Under the pieces are notes generated by a model that was given only the letters and a program-made list of their open reading frames with translations, was not told where the DNA came from and searched no databases. A DNA stretch of 64,000 nucleotides from CBDBZX01 sp965213645 (GTDB taxonomy: Bacteria > Deinococcota > Deinococci > Deinococcales > Trueperaceae): NCBI GenBank assembly GCA_965213645.1, contig CBDBZX010000002.1:1116001-1180000 (forward strand). The letters are read 5' to 3'. Position 1 is the stretch's first letter, and every line of letters begins with the position of its first letter. Both the position numbers and the translations under genes were made by a program. This document shows positions 43,110 through 53,024 of this stretch, piece after piece.

Positions 43110-43715
43110 TTGAATGACAGCCTCAAGGGTAGACACCTCCTCATCTTTGCGCCGAGTTTGCTGACAGGGCTTTTAGGCGGTGGCTGGTTGCTGTTTCGCC
43201 CACTGAGACTAGACGCTGACGCGGGGCTCCCCACGGTCTTACTGACCGCCGCTGTGCTCGCAGGTGGACTGCTTGGCGGGGCGTGGCTCCTAGAAAAACT
43301 GCTCCCCTCGTTCCGCGTGGCGAGCAAGCTCTTGGAGCGTGCCTTAGCGCGTCTACCTATCTCGCTACCTCTCGCCTTTGCACTCGCCGCCCTTACCTCC
43401 GTTTCCGAAGAATTGTTCTTTCGCGGCGCACTCCTCTCGCTTTTGGGCGTTTCATCTCTTGGCGTGTGGGGACAAGCGCTCGTGTTTGGGTTGATGCACC
43501 CCGCGCCGCTCAAAGGGTGGAGTTATATGGTTTACACCTTCGCTGCAGGTCTGGCGTTTGGCTACGTGACACTCCTGACGGGGAGCCTCTGGGCCGCTAT
43601 CATCGCGCACTTCATCGTTAATTTGCAGGGCTTTTTAGAGGTGCGGCGTTTACAGCGTAAACGGGCTAAGAGGTCAAATTTGGCTGTGGATGGTTCGGGC
43701 TCGAGGAGCGACTAG
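43110..43715 (+). CDS. CPBP-family intramembrane metalloprotease
   Basis: A 201-residue membrane protein with the CPBP/Abi motifs: EELFFRG (E-E-x3-R), FGLMH with the histidine, and H-x3-N in AHFIVN. The family includes CAAX prenyl proteases and bacterial proteins for self-immunity to peptides or membrane-protein processing. A TTG start 6 nt after the DUF421 copy 2 stop is used, implying one operon. The C-terminal RRLQRKRAKRS tail is basic and cytoplasmic. Confidence 0.85.
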   Translation: MNDSLKGRHLLIFAPSLLTGLLGGGWLLFRPLRLDADAGLPTVLLTAAVLAGGLLGGAWLLEKLLPSFRVASKLLERALARLPISLPLAFALAALTSVSEELFFRGALLSLLGVSSLGVWGQALVFGLMHPAPLKGWSYMVYTFAAGLAFGYVTLLTGSLWAAIIAHFIVNLQGFLEVRRLQRKRAKRSNLAVDGSGSRSD

Positions 43716-43799
43716 GTTGACGAGCAGGTGACGAGGTACGCCTTTCTAGCTTAGACTCAAGTTAACTGGTAGGTCCACAACATGCTGAATTGGTTGAGT

Positions 43800-43875
43800 G
43801 CAGGTATCATCACATAATGTGCATGTTAGTCAACGTCTTATTCACTGAGAGCGTTCTTGACCAGATGATACCTGC
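43800..43875. repeat. 76-bp inverted-repeat element, copy F1
   Basis: GCAGGTATCATC (43800-43811) and GATGATACCTGC (43864-43875) are perfect 12-bp inverted repeats. F2 at 53742 has identical ends, the same length, and an interior matching the reverse complement of F1 at about half of its positions, including a CTCTCA block. F1 ends 3 nt before the next start codon. Confidence 0.8.
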
Positions 43876-43878
43876 TTT

Positions 43879-44871
43879 ATGATTCACCGTATCTTTGCCA
43901 CTGCTGTATCCCTCTACGTCTTTATCTTAGCGCTGCTCGCCCTGCTCAACATCGCCCTCGTTGACCCACCCACTTGGGTCGCGCTGCCCAACATCTTCAC
44001 CGCGCTCTGGTTTTTGCCCCTTATCTTGCTCATCCCCTTAGCGTTTTTCATCAACTCCATACAGCTTAGAATCGCGACCTTATCGTTCTACGCGCTCTTC
44101 GTGCTTCTCTTCGGGAGTTGGCTCTTACCCAGGGGCATTCCAGACGTAGCGCCGGAAGCGTCCACCTTGCGCATTGTGACGCTCAATCAACTCGCTAGAA
44201 ACGACGACACGGAGCGCATCCTGGGCGCGATTTTGGCGCACGACCCGGACGTCATCGCCGTGCAAGAACTCTCACCTGACGTGGCTGAGGCGCTCAGCAC
44301 GTTGGAGGACTATCCGCATCAAGTTTTGAACGCTTACGAGACGCTCGGCAGAGAACCCTCGATAGGTTTAGGGGTCGTTAGCCGCTATCCCTTAGAGGCC
44401 GAAGCTTATGACCCGCAGACCAGGGTGCAAGAGGTCAGCCTGAGCTTAGAGGGTCAAAGCGTCACTTTTATCAACGTCCATCCGCCGACGCCCTTCGGCA
44501 ACGACTTGCCCGAAGAGGTCTTTTTGTCTACGGTTCGCAGCTACGACGCAAGCGTGCGCAACGATAACTTAGCGGGTATTTTAGAACAAGCGGACGAGGC
44601 GCAGCAACCCGTCGTTATTTTGGGAGACTTCAACCTGAGTGACTTCGAAGCGGCCTACCGCGACTTCTCCGCCTTTGAAAACGTCTACCGCGAAGCTGAG
44701 GGAGGGTTTGGGTTTACCTTTCCCGCAAACAGAGACCTGCCGCCCTTTCCCTTCATCCGCATCGACCACATCTGGGTTTCAGAGGATATGACGCCTTTAG
44801 ACGCGGGCGTGGATTGCCAGGAGACGGGCTCGGACCACTGTTTGTTATGGGGTGAGGTGGCGCTGCCTTAA
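43879..44871 (+). CDS. Membrane-anchored endonuclease/exonuclease/phosphatase (EEP) family protein
   Basis: A 330-residue protein with three N-terminal helices (about 5-90) and an EEP catalytic domain. LRIVTLNQLARND supplies the metal-site Asn, VIAVQELSPDV the Glu, INVHPPTP the His, VILGDFNLSD the Asp/Asn, FIRIDHIWVS a second Asp, and GSDHCLLWGE the catalytic His. The same plan is seen in bacterial phosphodiesterase-like membrane proteins of unknown substrate. The active site is complete. Confidence 0.9.
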   Translation: MIHRIFATAVSLYVFILALLALLNIALVDPPTWVALPNIFTALWFLPLILLIPLAFFINSIQLRIATLSFYALFVLLFGSWLLPRGIPDVAPEASTLRIVTLNQLARNDDTERILGAILAHDPDVIAVQELSPDVAEALSTLEDYPHQVLNAYETLGREPSIGLGVVSRYPLEAEAYDPQTRVQEVSLSLEGQSVTFINVHPPTPFGNDLPEEVFLSTVRSYDASVRNDNLAGILEQADEAQQPVVILGDFNLSDFEAAYRDFSAFENVYREAEGGFGFTFPANRDLPPFPFIRIDHIWVSEDMTPLDAGVDCQETGSDHCLLWGEVALP

Positions 44872-44974
44872 TAGTCGCCCCGCTCGAGCCTCAGCGAGGT
44901 CTTTCTCTGGCTAAAAGATGCGCTGAATGTAAGTGAATGTCTCGAGCCCTCCAACCCAACGTGTCCGTTAAGAC

Positions 44975-44980
44975 TATACT
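44975..44980 (+). promoter_or_regulatory. -10 box TATACT upstream of gltBD
   Basis: TATACT lies about 135 nt before the gltB start and implies an unusually long leader for this genome. An in-frame ATG at 44995 starts an AT-rich extension unlike GltB. Confidence 0.5.
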
Positions 44981-45114
44981 TAACACCCGCTCACATGGTA
45001 AAAAATACAAATAAACGCGGCTGTTGCGCTATTTTATGCACTTTGTACACTTTCGCTTACACAGTTCGCAACAGCGATCACGCTAAACCTCTAAACCCCA
45101 AAAGGAGAGCGCCC

Positions 45115-48100
45115 ATGAACCGAGATAGGCTAGGACTTTTTGACCCGACCTATGAGCACGCGAACTGCGGGGTGGGCGTCCTCGTGGACCTGAAAGGGGA
45201 GAAGCGGCACAGCTTGGTACAGCAAGGGCTCGACCTCTTGGCGAACCTCGACCACCGGGGCGCGAGAGGTGCGGAAGAGGCGACGGGTGACGGCGCGGGC
45301 ATGATGCTGCAGGTGCCGCACGCTTTTTTTGCTGACCTCTTACCCGAGTTAGGTGAGGCGGGTAGTTACGGTGTGGGTCAGATATTCATGCCTAAAGAGA
45401 GGTTCGAGCAGCGCACGCTCCGCGACCTCATCGAAACGGTTGTAGAAGCGTCGGGTTTCGAGGTCATCGCTTGGCGCGATGTGCCTACCGACAACACTGG
45501 ACTCGGTGAGACTGCGCTGCGGAGTGAACCCGCTGTGGCGCAGCTTTTTGTTAAACCGCAAGAGAATTCAAGGCCAGAAGCCTTCGACGCGCAGCTCTAC
45601 ATATTGCGACACCGAATTGACCGAGAGGTCAGAACGAACGCGCCGGATAATTTTGACTCATTCTACATCTGCTCACTCGACCGGCGGCGCATCGTCTACA
45701 AAGGGCTTTTGACCTGCCATCAGCTTAGGAGCTACTATCCTGATTTGGCGGATGAAAGGGTGGCCTCGAGCCTCACCTTAGTCCACGCCCGCTTCTCCAC
45801 CAACACGCTCGGCGCGTGGAAACTCGCCCACCCGTACCGCACCATCATTCACAACGGCGAAATCAACACGCTACGCGGCAACCTCAACTGGATGCGGGCG
45901 CGTGAGGCTGTTTTATCTTCGGACACACTTGGGGATATAGGAGCGCTCACGCCACTGGTGCCAGAGGGCTCGAGCGACACCGCCGCGCTAGACAGCGTTT
46001 TAGAACTTCTCATCGCCGCCGGACGCGATCTGCCTCACGCCCTGCGGATGCTCGTCCCCGAAGCGTGGCAAAAGGACTTTGCTATGAGCGATAAGCGACG
46101 CGCCTTTTACGATTACCACTCGACGCTCGTCGAGCCGTGGGACGGCCCTGCTCTAATTGCCGTGACGGATGGCAGCCGCGTCGCCGCCGTGCTGGACCGC
46201 AACGGGCTCAGGCCGTGCCGCTACTTGGTGACGAAGTCGGGGTTGCTCATCATGGCGAGCGAGGCGGGCGTGCTGCAAACGCCACCCAAAGAGGTCGCGT
46301 TTAAGGGGCGGCTCGAGCCCGGACAGATGTTTTTAGCCGACACCAACGAGGGCCGCATCGTGCCCGAAGAAGAGATTTTCGGAGCGCTCACGGATGAAAA
46401 GTATGCGCGGTGGTTGGACGAGAACCGCGTGAAGTTGCGTGAGCTTGTTCAAGTGGGTAACGAAGAGGTTGAAGCGAGCGGAGATGATCTCTTACCGGAC
46501 CTCTCACCCGAAACCCCGTTTTCAGACCCGTCTTTAGAGAACCTGCGCCAGTACCAACGCGCCTTCGGCTACACCTTAGAGGAGCTTCGCTACCTCCTCA
46601 CGCCGATGGCGAATGAGGGCAAAGACCCCATCGGCGCGATGGGTAGCGACACGCCGCCCGCCGCTCTGTCCAGCCGAGACAGACCCTTATCACGCTACTT
46701 TACGCAACTCTTCGCCCAAGTCTCCAACCCACCTTTAGACTATCTGCGTGAGTCGCTCGTGACCTCGCTGCAAACGCACGTCGGCAAGCAGCGCAACCTC
46801 TTAGACGAGACTCCGGCACACTGTCGGCGGCTCTTGTTGGACTCGCCCATCTTGACCTCTCGAGAGGTCGAGGTCATCAAGGGGTTACGCCAAGACGGGC
46901 TCTACGCTTGCACCTTAGACCTTACTTACTCAATTGAGACCTCTCTGGAAGAGGCCATCACGTCTCTCAGGCAGAGCGCATGCGAGGCGATTCGCGACGA
47001 CTGCGAGCTGCTCGTTTTATCCGACAAAGGGATCAGTGATGAAAGGGTCGCCATACCTAGCCTCTTAGCAGTAGGAGCCGTTCATCACCACCTCATCCGC
47101 AAGGGCTTGCGGACACATGTGGGGCTGGTCTTAGAGTCCGGCGACCCGCGCACCGTCCACGACTTCTGCACGCTGATCGGTTACGGCGCGGACGCGGTGC
47201 ACCCGTGGCTGGCCTTCTCCAGCCTCGCGGGGCTGGCGGGCAAGGCGCTGGGGCCGGACGCAACCACGGCTGTTAACCGCTATAGGGCGGCGCTCGAGGA
47301 CGGCGTCCTCAAAGTGATGTCGAAAATGGGCATCTCGACTTTGGAAAGCTACAAGGGCGCACAGGTCTTTCAGGCGATCGGCCTAGACTTCGACCTCACC
47401 GAAAATTACTTTGAAGGGACGACGGCGCACGTGGAGGGCGTGGGATTATCTCAGTTGGAGCGTGACCTGTTGGACCGGCACGAGGCGGCGTTTGAAGTCA
47501 ACCCAGTGACGGGGACGGGGCTCGAGCAAGGCGGCGACCTCTATTGGCGGCGCGACGGCGAGTTGCATCAGTGGAACCCTCTCACCATCGGCAAGCTCCA
47601 GCACGCAGTCAGAACGGACGACGCGAACGCTTATAAAACCTTTGCTGACTTCATCAACGAACAAGACACGCGGCTGCAGACATTGGCGGGGCTCTTGGAG
47701 TTCAACACCCTAGATGAACCCCTTCCCCTCGAGGAGGTCGAGCCGTGCGAAGCCATCATGAAGCGCTTCGCGACGGGCTCGATGTCGTTCGGTTCGCTGA
47801 GCGAAGAGGCGCACGAGTCGTTAGCCATCGCCATGAACCGCATCGGCGGGGTTTCCGGCACGGGCGAAGGGGGCGAGCCTTCGGAGCGCTTCGGCACGGA
47901 GCGCTCCTGCTCGATGAAGCAGGTCGCGTCGGGGCGCTTCGGCGTGACGATCGACTATCTAGCGAACGCGCAGCAGATAGAGATCAAGATGGCGCAGGGC
48001 TCCAAACCGGGCGAAGGCGGCGAGTTGCCGGGCGAAAAGGTGGACGACACTATCGCCGACGTGCGCTTCACCACCCCCGGCGTCGGCCTCATCTCGCCGC

Positions 48101-49725
48101 CGCCGCACCACGACATCTACTCCATCGAGGACCTAGCGCAACTCATCCACGACCTCAAGTGTGCCAATCCTGACGCCGAAGTCCACGTCAAGCTCGTCTC
48201 CAAAGCGGGCGTCGGCACCATCGCGGCGGGCGTCGCCAAGGCGAAAGCGGACGCGATTCTCATCAGCGGCGACTCGGGTGGGACGGGCGCGTCTAATAAA
48301 ACGTCTATCAAGTCAACGGGCGCACCCTGGGAACTCGGGCTCGCCGAAGCACATCAGTCGCTACTCGCCACGCGGCTGCGCTCGAGGGTCCGTCTTCGCG
48401 CAGATGGCGGCTTGAAAACGGGGCGTGACGTGGTCGTCGCGGCCCTTTTAGGCGCAGAGCAGTATGGTTTTGGCACTGCGCCGCTCGTCGCAATGGGTTG
48501 TGTGATGCTCCGCAAGTGCCACTGCAACACCTGTTCGGTCGGCGTCGCCACACAAGACCCCGAGTTGCGCAAGCGCTTCGCCGGTGAGCCAGAGCACGTG
48601 GTTCGCTACATGCGCTTTATGGCCCAGGAGGTCCGCACCACTATGGCGGCGCTAGGCTTTCGCACCGTGGACGAGATGGTGGGGCGCGTGGACAAGTTGC
48701 GGCAGAAAGACGCCTCTCACCCCAAGGGAACCGTGTTTGACCTCTCGCAACTCCTTCACTGTGAAACGTCTGAAGACGACCCACGTAAAACGTGCGAGCA
48801 GAATCACAAGTTGGGCGAGAAGCTGGATTTAGACCTTATCGAAGGGGCGAAGTCTGCGCTAGAAACGGGTGAAGCCATCACCTTGCACCACGAGGTGCGC
48901 AATTCTGACCGGACAATCGGAACGATGCTTAGCTCAGTCGTCGCTAAGCAGCTCGGCGGTAGCACGCTTTCAGATGACACCATCAAGGTCAACCTGACGG
49001 GCTCGGCGGGGCAGAGCTTTGGGGCGTTCCTTGCTAAAGGGATTACCCTGCACCTCACGGGCGAGGCGAACGACTACGTCGGCAAGGGACTTTCGGGTGG
49101 CAAGATCATGATCGAGACGCCCCTAGAGGTTTCCTATACGCCGAATCAAAACATCCTCATCGGCAACGTGGCGCTCTACGGCGCGACGAGCGGCGAGGTC
49201 TATATCAACGGCGCGGCGGGCGAGCGTTTCGCGGTGCGCAACTCGGGCGTCCTGAGCGTGGTGGAGGGCGTCGGCGATCACGGCTGTGAGTATATGACGG
49301 GCGGCGTGGTGGTCGTGCTTGGCAAGACAGGCAAGAACTTCGCAGCGGGCATGAGCGGCGGCGAGGCGTTCGTGTGGGATGAGACCGGAGGGTTTGAAAC
49401 GAAGGTGAATGCTGAGCGGGTGAGGCTCGAGCCCTTGGAAAACGAGCGCGACGTGAGGATGGTCAAGCGGCTTTTAGAGAACCACGCGCTCTACACGAAC
49501 AGCAGCAAAGCCGAGGAGATTTTGGGGGCTTGGAGTGAACATCAAACGAGGTTTGTCAAGGTGATGCCTGAAGCTTACGCCGAAGCGGTGGCGCGTCTGG
49601 AGCGCGAGGGTAAACAGGTCTTGCCTGACGCGCCGCCCCCACCTGAGCAGAGGCAAACTCAACTGCAAGTTCAGCATCAACACCGCCAAGTTCAACACCA
49701 GCGGCAGCAGGAAGAGGAATCATGA
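45115..49725 (+). CDS. gltB: Glutamate synthase large subunit
   Basis: A 1536-residue glutamate synthase large subunit that makes two glutamates from glutamine and 2-oxoglutarate. The class II amidotransferase begins with HANCGVGVLVDLKG; C18 becomes the N-terminal nucleophile after propeptide removal. GSMSFGSLSEEAHESLA marks the synthase domain, followed by the FMN site GDSGGTGASNKTSIKS and the 3Fe-4S cysteines in CHCNTCSVGVATQ. The C-terminal gltB/FMDH-like repeat (GLSGGKIMIE) follows. The last 25 residues are an odd Gln/His-rich tail. The ATG at 45115 is chosen for its GGAGAG site and the short propeptide. It overlaps gltD by ATGA. Confidence 0.95.
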   Translation: MNRDRLGLFDPTYEHANCGVGVLVDLKGEKRHSLVQQGLDLLANLDHRGARGAEEATGDGAGMMLQVPHAFFADLLPELGEAGSYGVGQIFMPKERFEQRTLRDLIETVVEASGFEVIAWRDVPTDNTGLGETALRSEPAVAQLFVKPQENSRPEAFDAQLYILRHRIDREVRTNAPDNFDSFYICSLDRRRIVYKGLLTCHQLRSYYPDLADERVASSLTLVHARFSTNTLGAWKLAHPYRTIIHNGEINTLRGNLNWMRAREAVLSSDTLGDIGALTPLVPEGSSDTAALDSVLELLIAAGRDLPHALRMLVPEAWQKDFAMSDKRRAFYDYHSTLVEPWDGPALIAVTDGSRVAAVLDRNGLRPCRYLVTKSGLLIMASEAGVLQTPPKEVAFKGRLEPGQMFLADTNEGRIVPEEEIFGALTDEKYARWLDENRVKLRELVQVGNEEVEASGDDLLPDLSPETPFSDPSLENLRQYQRAFGYTLEELRYLLTPMANEGKDPIGAMGSDTPPAALSSRDRPLSRYFTQLFAQVSNPPLDYLRESLVTSLQTHVGKQRNLLDETPAHCRRLLLDSPILTSREVEVIKGLRQDGLYACTLDLTYSIETSLEEAITSLRQSACEAIRDDCELLVLSDKGISDERVAIPSLLAVGAVHHHLIRKGLRTHVGLVLESGDPRTVHDFCTLIGYGADAVHPWLAFSSLAGLAGKALGPDATTAVNRYRAALEDGVLKVMSKMGISTLESYKGAQVFQAIGLDFDLTENYFEGTTAHVEGVGLSQLERDLLDRHEAAFEVNPVTGTGLEQGGDLYWRRDGELHQWNPLTIGKLQHAVRTDDANAYKTFADFINEQDTRLQTLAGLLEFNTLDEPLPLEEVEPCEAIMKRFATGSMSFGSLSEEAHESLAIAMNRIGGVSGTGEGGEPSERFGTERSCSMKQVASGRFGVTIDYLANAQQIEIKMAQGSKPGEGGELPGEKVDDTIADVRFTTPGVGLISPPPHHDIYSIEDLAQLIHDLKCANPDAEVHVKLVSKAGVGTIAAGVAKAKADAILISGDSGGTGASNKTSIKSTGAPWELGLAEAHQSLLATRLRSRVRLRADGGLKTGRDVVVAALLGAEQYGFGTAPLVAMGCVMLRKCHCNTCSVGVATQDPELRKRFAGEPEHVVRYMRFMAQEVRTTMAALGFRTVDEMVGRVDKLRQKDASHPKGTVFDLSQLLHCETSEDDPRKTCEQNHKLGEKLDLDLIEGAKSALETGEAITLHHEVRNSDRTIGTMLSSVVAKQLGGSTLSDDTIKVNLTGSAGQSFGAFLAKGITLHLTGEANDYVGKGLSGGKIMIETPLEVSYTPNQNILIGNVALYGATSGEVYINGAAGERFAVRNSGVLSVVEGVGDHGCEYMTGGVVVVLGKTGKNFAAGMSGGEAFVWDETGGFETKVNAERVRLEPLENERDVRMVKRLLENHALYTNSSKAEEILGAWSEHQTRFVKVMPEAYAEAVARLEREGKQVLPDAPPPPEQRQTQLQVQHQHRQVQHQRQQEEES

Positions 49726-51200
49726 GCGAGAACCACCCGAGCGGTTATCTGGAAACCTCCCGCAACCCCATCGGCAAGCGTTCCGCCGACGAGCGTATTG
49801 GGGACTATAGCGAGATTTATCTGCCTGTGTGGGACGAGGCGCAGCTCAGCAAACAGGGCGGGCGCTGTATGGACTGCGGTGTGCCGACCTGCATGGGCGG
49901 CTGTCCACTGGGCAACCTCATCCCCGACTGGAACGACTTGGTCTATGAAGAGGATTGGCGAGCAGCGCTAGAGCGCCTCCACGCGACGAACAACTTCCCC
50001 GAGTTTACGGGCTACACCTGCCCTGCTCCGTGTGAAGATGCCTGCGTCTTGGCCTACAACGATGACCCTGTAACCATCAAGAGCATCGAACGCGCTATCG
50101 TGGATAAGGGCTGGCAAGAGGGTTGGATTACGCCGCAGCCGCCCGAGGAGCGTACCGGCTTCTCTGTCGCGGTCGTCGGCAGCGGTCCGGCTGGGCTCGC
50201 CGCCGCGCAACAGCTTAACCGCGCGGGGCACAGCGTCACCGTGTTTGAGCGCGACGACGCCATCGGCGGGCTGATGACCTACGGCATCCCCGACTTTAAG
50301 TTCGCCAAGCATCAAGTTGCGCGGCGCGTGAACCAGATGAAAGAGGAGGGAGTCGTTTTTCGTCCTTGTGTTGAGGTTGGCAAAGATGTGACGCTAGAAG
50401 AACTCCGCGAGGACTTCGACGCGGTTTGCTTAGCAGTGGGCGCACAGAAGCACCGCGACCTCTCGCTGCCGGGGCGCGACTTGCAGGGCATCATGGTGGC
50501 GATGGACTATCTGCCCTTGGAGAACCGCCGCCAAGCGGGGCGACCCGTCGAGGGGATGGTCAGCGCAGAAGGTAAAAATGTGGTCGTGTTGGGCGGCGGT
50601 GACACGGGCGCGGACTGCGTCGGGACGGCGCACCGACAAGGCGCGAAACAAGTGGTGCAAATCAGCATCAACGAGCAGAAGCCGTCCAAGCGGTCCACAG
50701 GCAACCCCTGGCCCGAAGCGTTACAGACTTATGAGAAAACCTACGCACAAGAAGAGGGTGGGGAAGAGGTCTTTAGCGTCAATAGCGTAGCTTTCTTAGA
50801 TACGGACGGGGACGGCGCGGTCAATGTTTTACAAGCCGAACGGGTGGATTGGATTCGTGACGAGAGCGGCAGCCGAGTGGATAAAGAGGTCTTAGCGTCC
50901 GACCTGCACATCCCTGCTGACTTAATCCTCGTCGCCATTGGCTTTACAGGGGCGCAGCTCAGTGCGTTTGAGGGGAGTGGACTCGAGTGCACCGAGAGAG
51001 GCACGCTCCAAGTAGACGAAAATATGATGACCAACTTGGAGGGCGTTTTCGCCGCAGGTGACGCTAACCGAGGACAGTCGCTCGTCGTGTGGGCGATCGG
51101 CGAAGGGCGCGACGTGGCGCGGCACATCGACAGCTATTTAACTGGACGTTCGCGCTTGCCCTTTAGCCTGCGGACGCGGCACTTACCGCTCGGGATGTAG
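49722..51200 (+). CDS. gltD: Glutamate synthase small subunit
   Basis: A 492-residue flavoprotein subunit that takes electrons from NADPH and passes them through iron-sulfur clusters to the large subunit. Cysteine clusters are in RCMDCGVPTCMGGCPLGN and TCPAPCEDACV. The FAD motif is VAVVGSGPAGLAAAQQL, and the NADPH motif VVVLGGGDTGADCVGT. GVFAAGDANRGQSLVVWAI is the C-terminal FAD contact. It is coupled to gltB by an ATGA overlap. Confidence 0.95.
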   Translation: MSENHPSGYLETSRNPIGKRSADERIGDYSEIYLPVWDEAQLSKQGGRCMDCGVPTCMGGCPLGNLIPDWNDLVYEEDWRAALERLHATNNFPEFTGYTCPAPCEDACVLAYNDDPVTIKSIERAIVDKGWQEGWITPQPPEERTGFSVAVVGSGPAGLAAAQQLNRAGHSVTVFERDDAIGGLMTYGIPDFKFAKHQVARRVNQMKEEGVVFRPCVEVGKDVTLEELREDFDAVCLAVGAQKHRDLSLPGRDLQGIMVAMDYLPLENRRQAGRPVEGMVSAEGKNVVVLGGGDTGADCVGTAHRQGAKQVVQISINEQKPSKRSTGNPWPEALQTYEKTYAQEEGGEEVFSVNSVAFLDTDGDGAVNVLQAERVDWIRDESGSRVDKEVLASDLHIPADLILVAIGFTGAQLSAFEGSGLECTERGTLQVDENMMTNLEGVFAAGDANRGQSLVVWAIGEGRDVARHIDSYLTGRSRLPFSLRTRHLPLGM

Positions 51201-51302
51201 GCTGCTCGAGCCGCCACCGTACGCACCTAAACCTGAGTTACAGCGTCTGCTCATAGACTTCGTTTGTCTTAACATACTGAATACGGCGTTAATTGAGTTT
51301 TG

Positions 51303-51515
51303 CAGCACTGTTGTCACCCCGAGCCCTTTGCAGGATAGACTCCGTGCAACGCAGTCGAGGGGTCTCGTTTAGCTGCGCTAAAACTCCGTAATTGGCTGCG
51401 CCAAAACTGCGTAACTTGCGCTCTCTGTTAGAGAAGAAGGCGAATGCAGAGATTCTTCGACTCCACTTCGTGGAGTCTATCCTATAGCTCGCTGTAGGGC
51501 TCAGAATGACATCAC
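51303..51515. repeat. TCATTCTGAG-type dispersed repeat, copy 3
   Basis: Contains GAGCCCTTTGCAGGATAGAC and, inverted, GAGATTCTTCGACTCCACTTCG and GCTCAGAATGACA. The whole block can fold on itself. It occupies much of the 573-base gap between gltD and amt; no gene is seen there. Confidence 0.7.
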
Positions 51516-51773
51516 TCATTCTTAAATTAACAGAGTACTGAGCCATAGTGTAAATAGAGAACTGCGTAGAGGTAATTCTCCATTTGCACAACCGCTTTGT
51601 GACAAAGCTAATAGCTAGAATAACCTGTTAAATATCTCCAGGTAGATAAGCACCAGCGTTTAGTACCATCCGTATTAAGAATCCTGTAAGACGTTGCTCT
51701 TTATAGTTCACTTTAAGAACTCTAAGAGGTAGGGGTTCTCCATTTTCACTTCATTTTGGAAAGGAACCTCACG

Positions 51774-53024
51774 ATGGAAACGGTTGCATTACCCCTTAAC
51801 ACGGTCTGGATCGTCCTGTGCGCTATGGTCGTCTTTTTCATGCAGGCGGGCTTCGCGATGCTGGAGAGCGGCTTCGTCCGCTCTAAAAATGCGGTCAACG
51901 TCATCATGAAAAACTACATCGACATGAGCTTGGGCTCGCTCGGCTTCTTCGCAGTGGGCTTCGGCTTGATGTTTGGCATCAACCGAACGGGCTTTTTTGG
52001 CGCAAGCGGTTTTCTGCCGCAAAATGGCTCGACTGAGTTCTACGCCTTCTTGTTTTTTCAGATGATGTTCGCCGCCACAGCCGCGACGATTGTGAGCGGC
52101 GCACTCGCCGAGCGCATCCGCTACTGGCCCTACGTGATCGCCGCCGTCTTTATCACGAGCCTGATCTATCCTGTCTTCGGTAGCTGGGTATGGGGCGGCT
52201 ACGAAAGCGCGACCTCGGGCTGGCTTGCTGAGATGGGCTTCGTGGATTTCGCGGGTTCGTCAGTCGTTCACGCGGTGGGTGGCTGGTGCGCACTCGCCGG
52301 CGTGGTCGTGTTGGGGCCGCGCATGGGCCGCTTCAGAAAGGGTGGGAACAGTAGCGCCATCCCCGGTCACAATCTGCCGATGGCTTCTCTGGGCGCGTTC
52401 ATCCTCTGGTTCGGCTTTTTCGCCTTCAACGCGGGCAGCACCTTAGAGGCGAGCGGCAACCTGGGCCTCATCGTCCTCAACACGCATTTGGCGGGCGCGA
52501 GCGGCGTAACGGGCGCAGTTCTCCTCACCCTTACGCTAGGCCGTCCGCTCCTGATGCAGTACCCTATCAACGGCGGCCTAGCGGGTTTGGTTGCTATTTG
52601 CGCGAGTGCGGACGCGATTTCGCCCCTCTTTGCAATGGTTGTTGGGCTCGTCGCGGGCGTTGTGATGGTGCTCGGCACGGACCTTTTAGAGCGCTTTAAG
52701 CTCGACGACGCGGTAGGCGCGGTGCCCGTACACGCTTTTGCAGGGACGTGGGGCATTTTAGCGGTCGGCCTCTTCGTAGACGGTAGCCTCAGCCAGCTCA
52801 CCGTTCAAGCGATTGGCGCAGCCGCCGCCTTTGTCTGGGCGTTTCCTGTTGCCTTGGTGGTATTTACAGGTATCGGGGCGCTTATCCACCTGCGCGTAAG
52901 TGTGTCCGAAGAGCGGCGCGGTCTCGACTATAGCGAACATCACGAGCTGGGCTATCCTGAGTTTCAGTCGGGCCTCTTGCACCAGGGTCAAGACGATGAG
53001 ATTGACATGGACTTAGCCGCGTGA
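51774..53024 (+). CDS. amt: Ammonium transporter
   Basis: A 416-residue Amt/MEP/Rh channel with 11 or so membrane helices. Family landmarks are FFMQAGFAMLESGFVRSKNAVNV, AATIVSGALAERIRYWPY, DFAGSSVVHAVGGWCALAG (pore His), HNLPMASLGAFILWFGFFAFNAGS and PVHAFAGTWGILAVGLF (second pore His). No GlnK-type PII gene is adjacent. The start at 51774 follows GGAAAGGAA. Its stop overlaps the GTG of the unknown downstream gene by 4 nt. Confidence 0.95.
   Translation: METVALPLNTVWIVLCAMVVFFMQAGFAMLESGFVRSKNAVNVIMKNYIDMSLGSLGFFAVGFGLMFGINRTGFFGASGFLPQNGSTEFYAFLFFQMMFAATAATIVSGALAERIRYWPYVIAAVFITSLIYPVFGSWVWGGYESATSGWLAEMGFVDFAGSSVVHAVGGWCALAGVVVLGPRMGRFRKGGNSSAIPGHNLPMASLGAFILWFGFFAFNAGSTLEASGNLGLIVLNTHLAGASGVTGAVLLTLTLGRPLLMQYPINGGLAGLVAICASADAISPLFAMVVGLVAGVVMVLGTDLLERFKLDDAVGAVPVHAFAGTWGILAVGLFVDGSLSQLTVQAIGAAAAFVWAFPVALVVFTGIGALIHLRVSVSEERRGLDYSEHHELGYPEFQSGLLHQGQDDEIDMDLAA

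Noticed and set aside
44995..45114. Start of gltB at 44995
   Set aside because: The 40 extra residues are AT-rich and unlike GltB; a GGAGAG site lies before ATG 45115 and the nucleophile cysteine is then 18 residues in, as usual.
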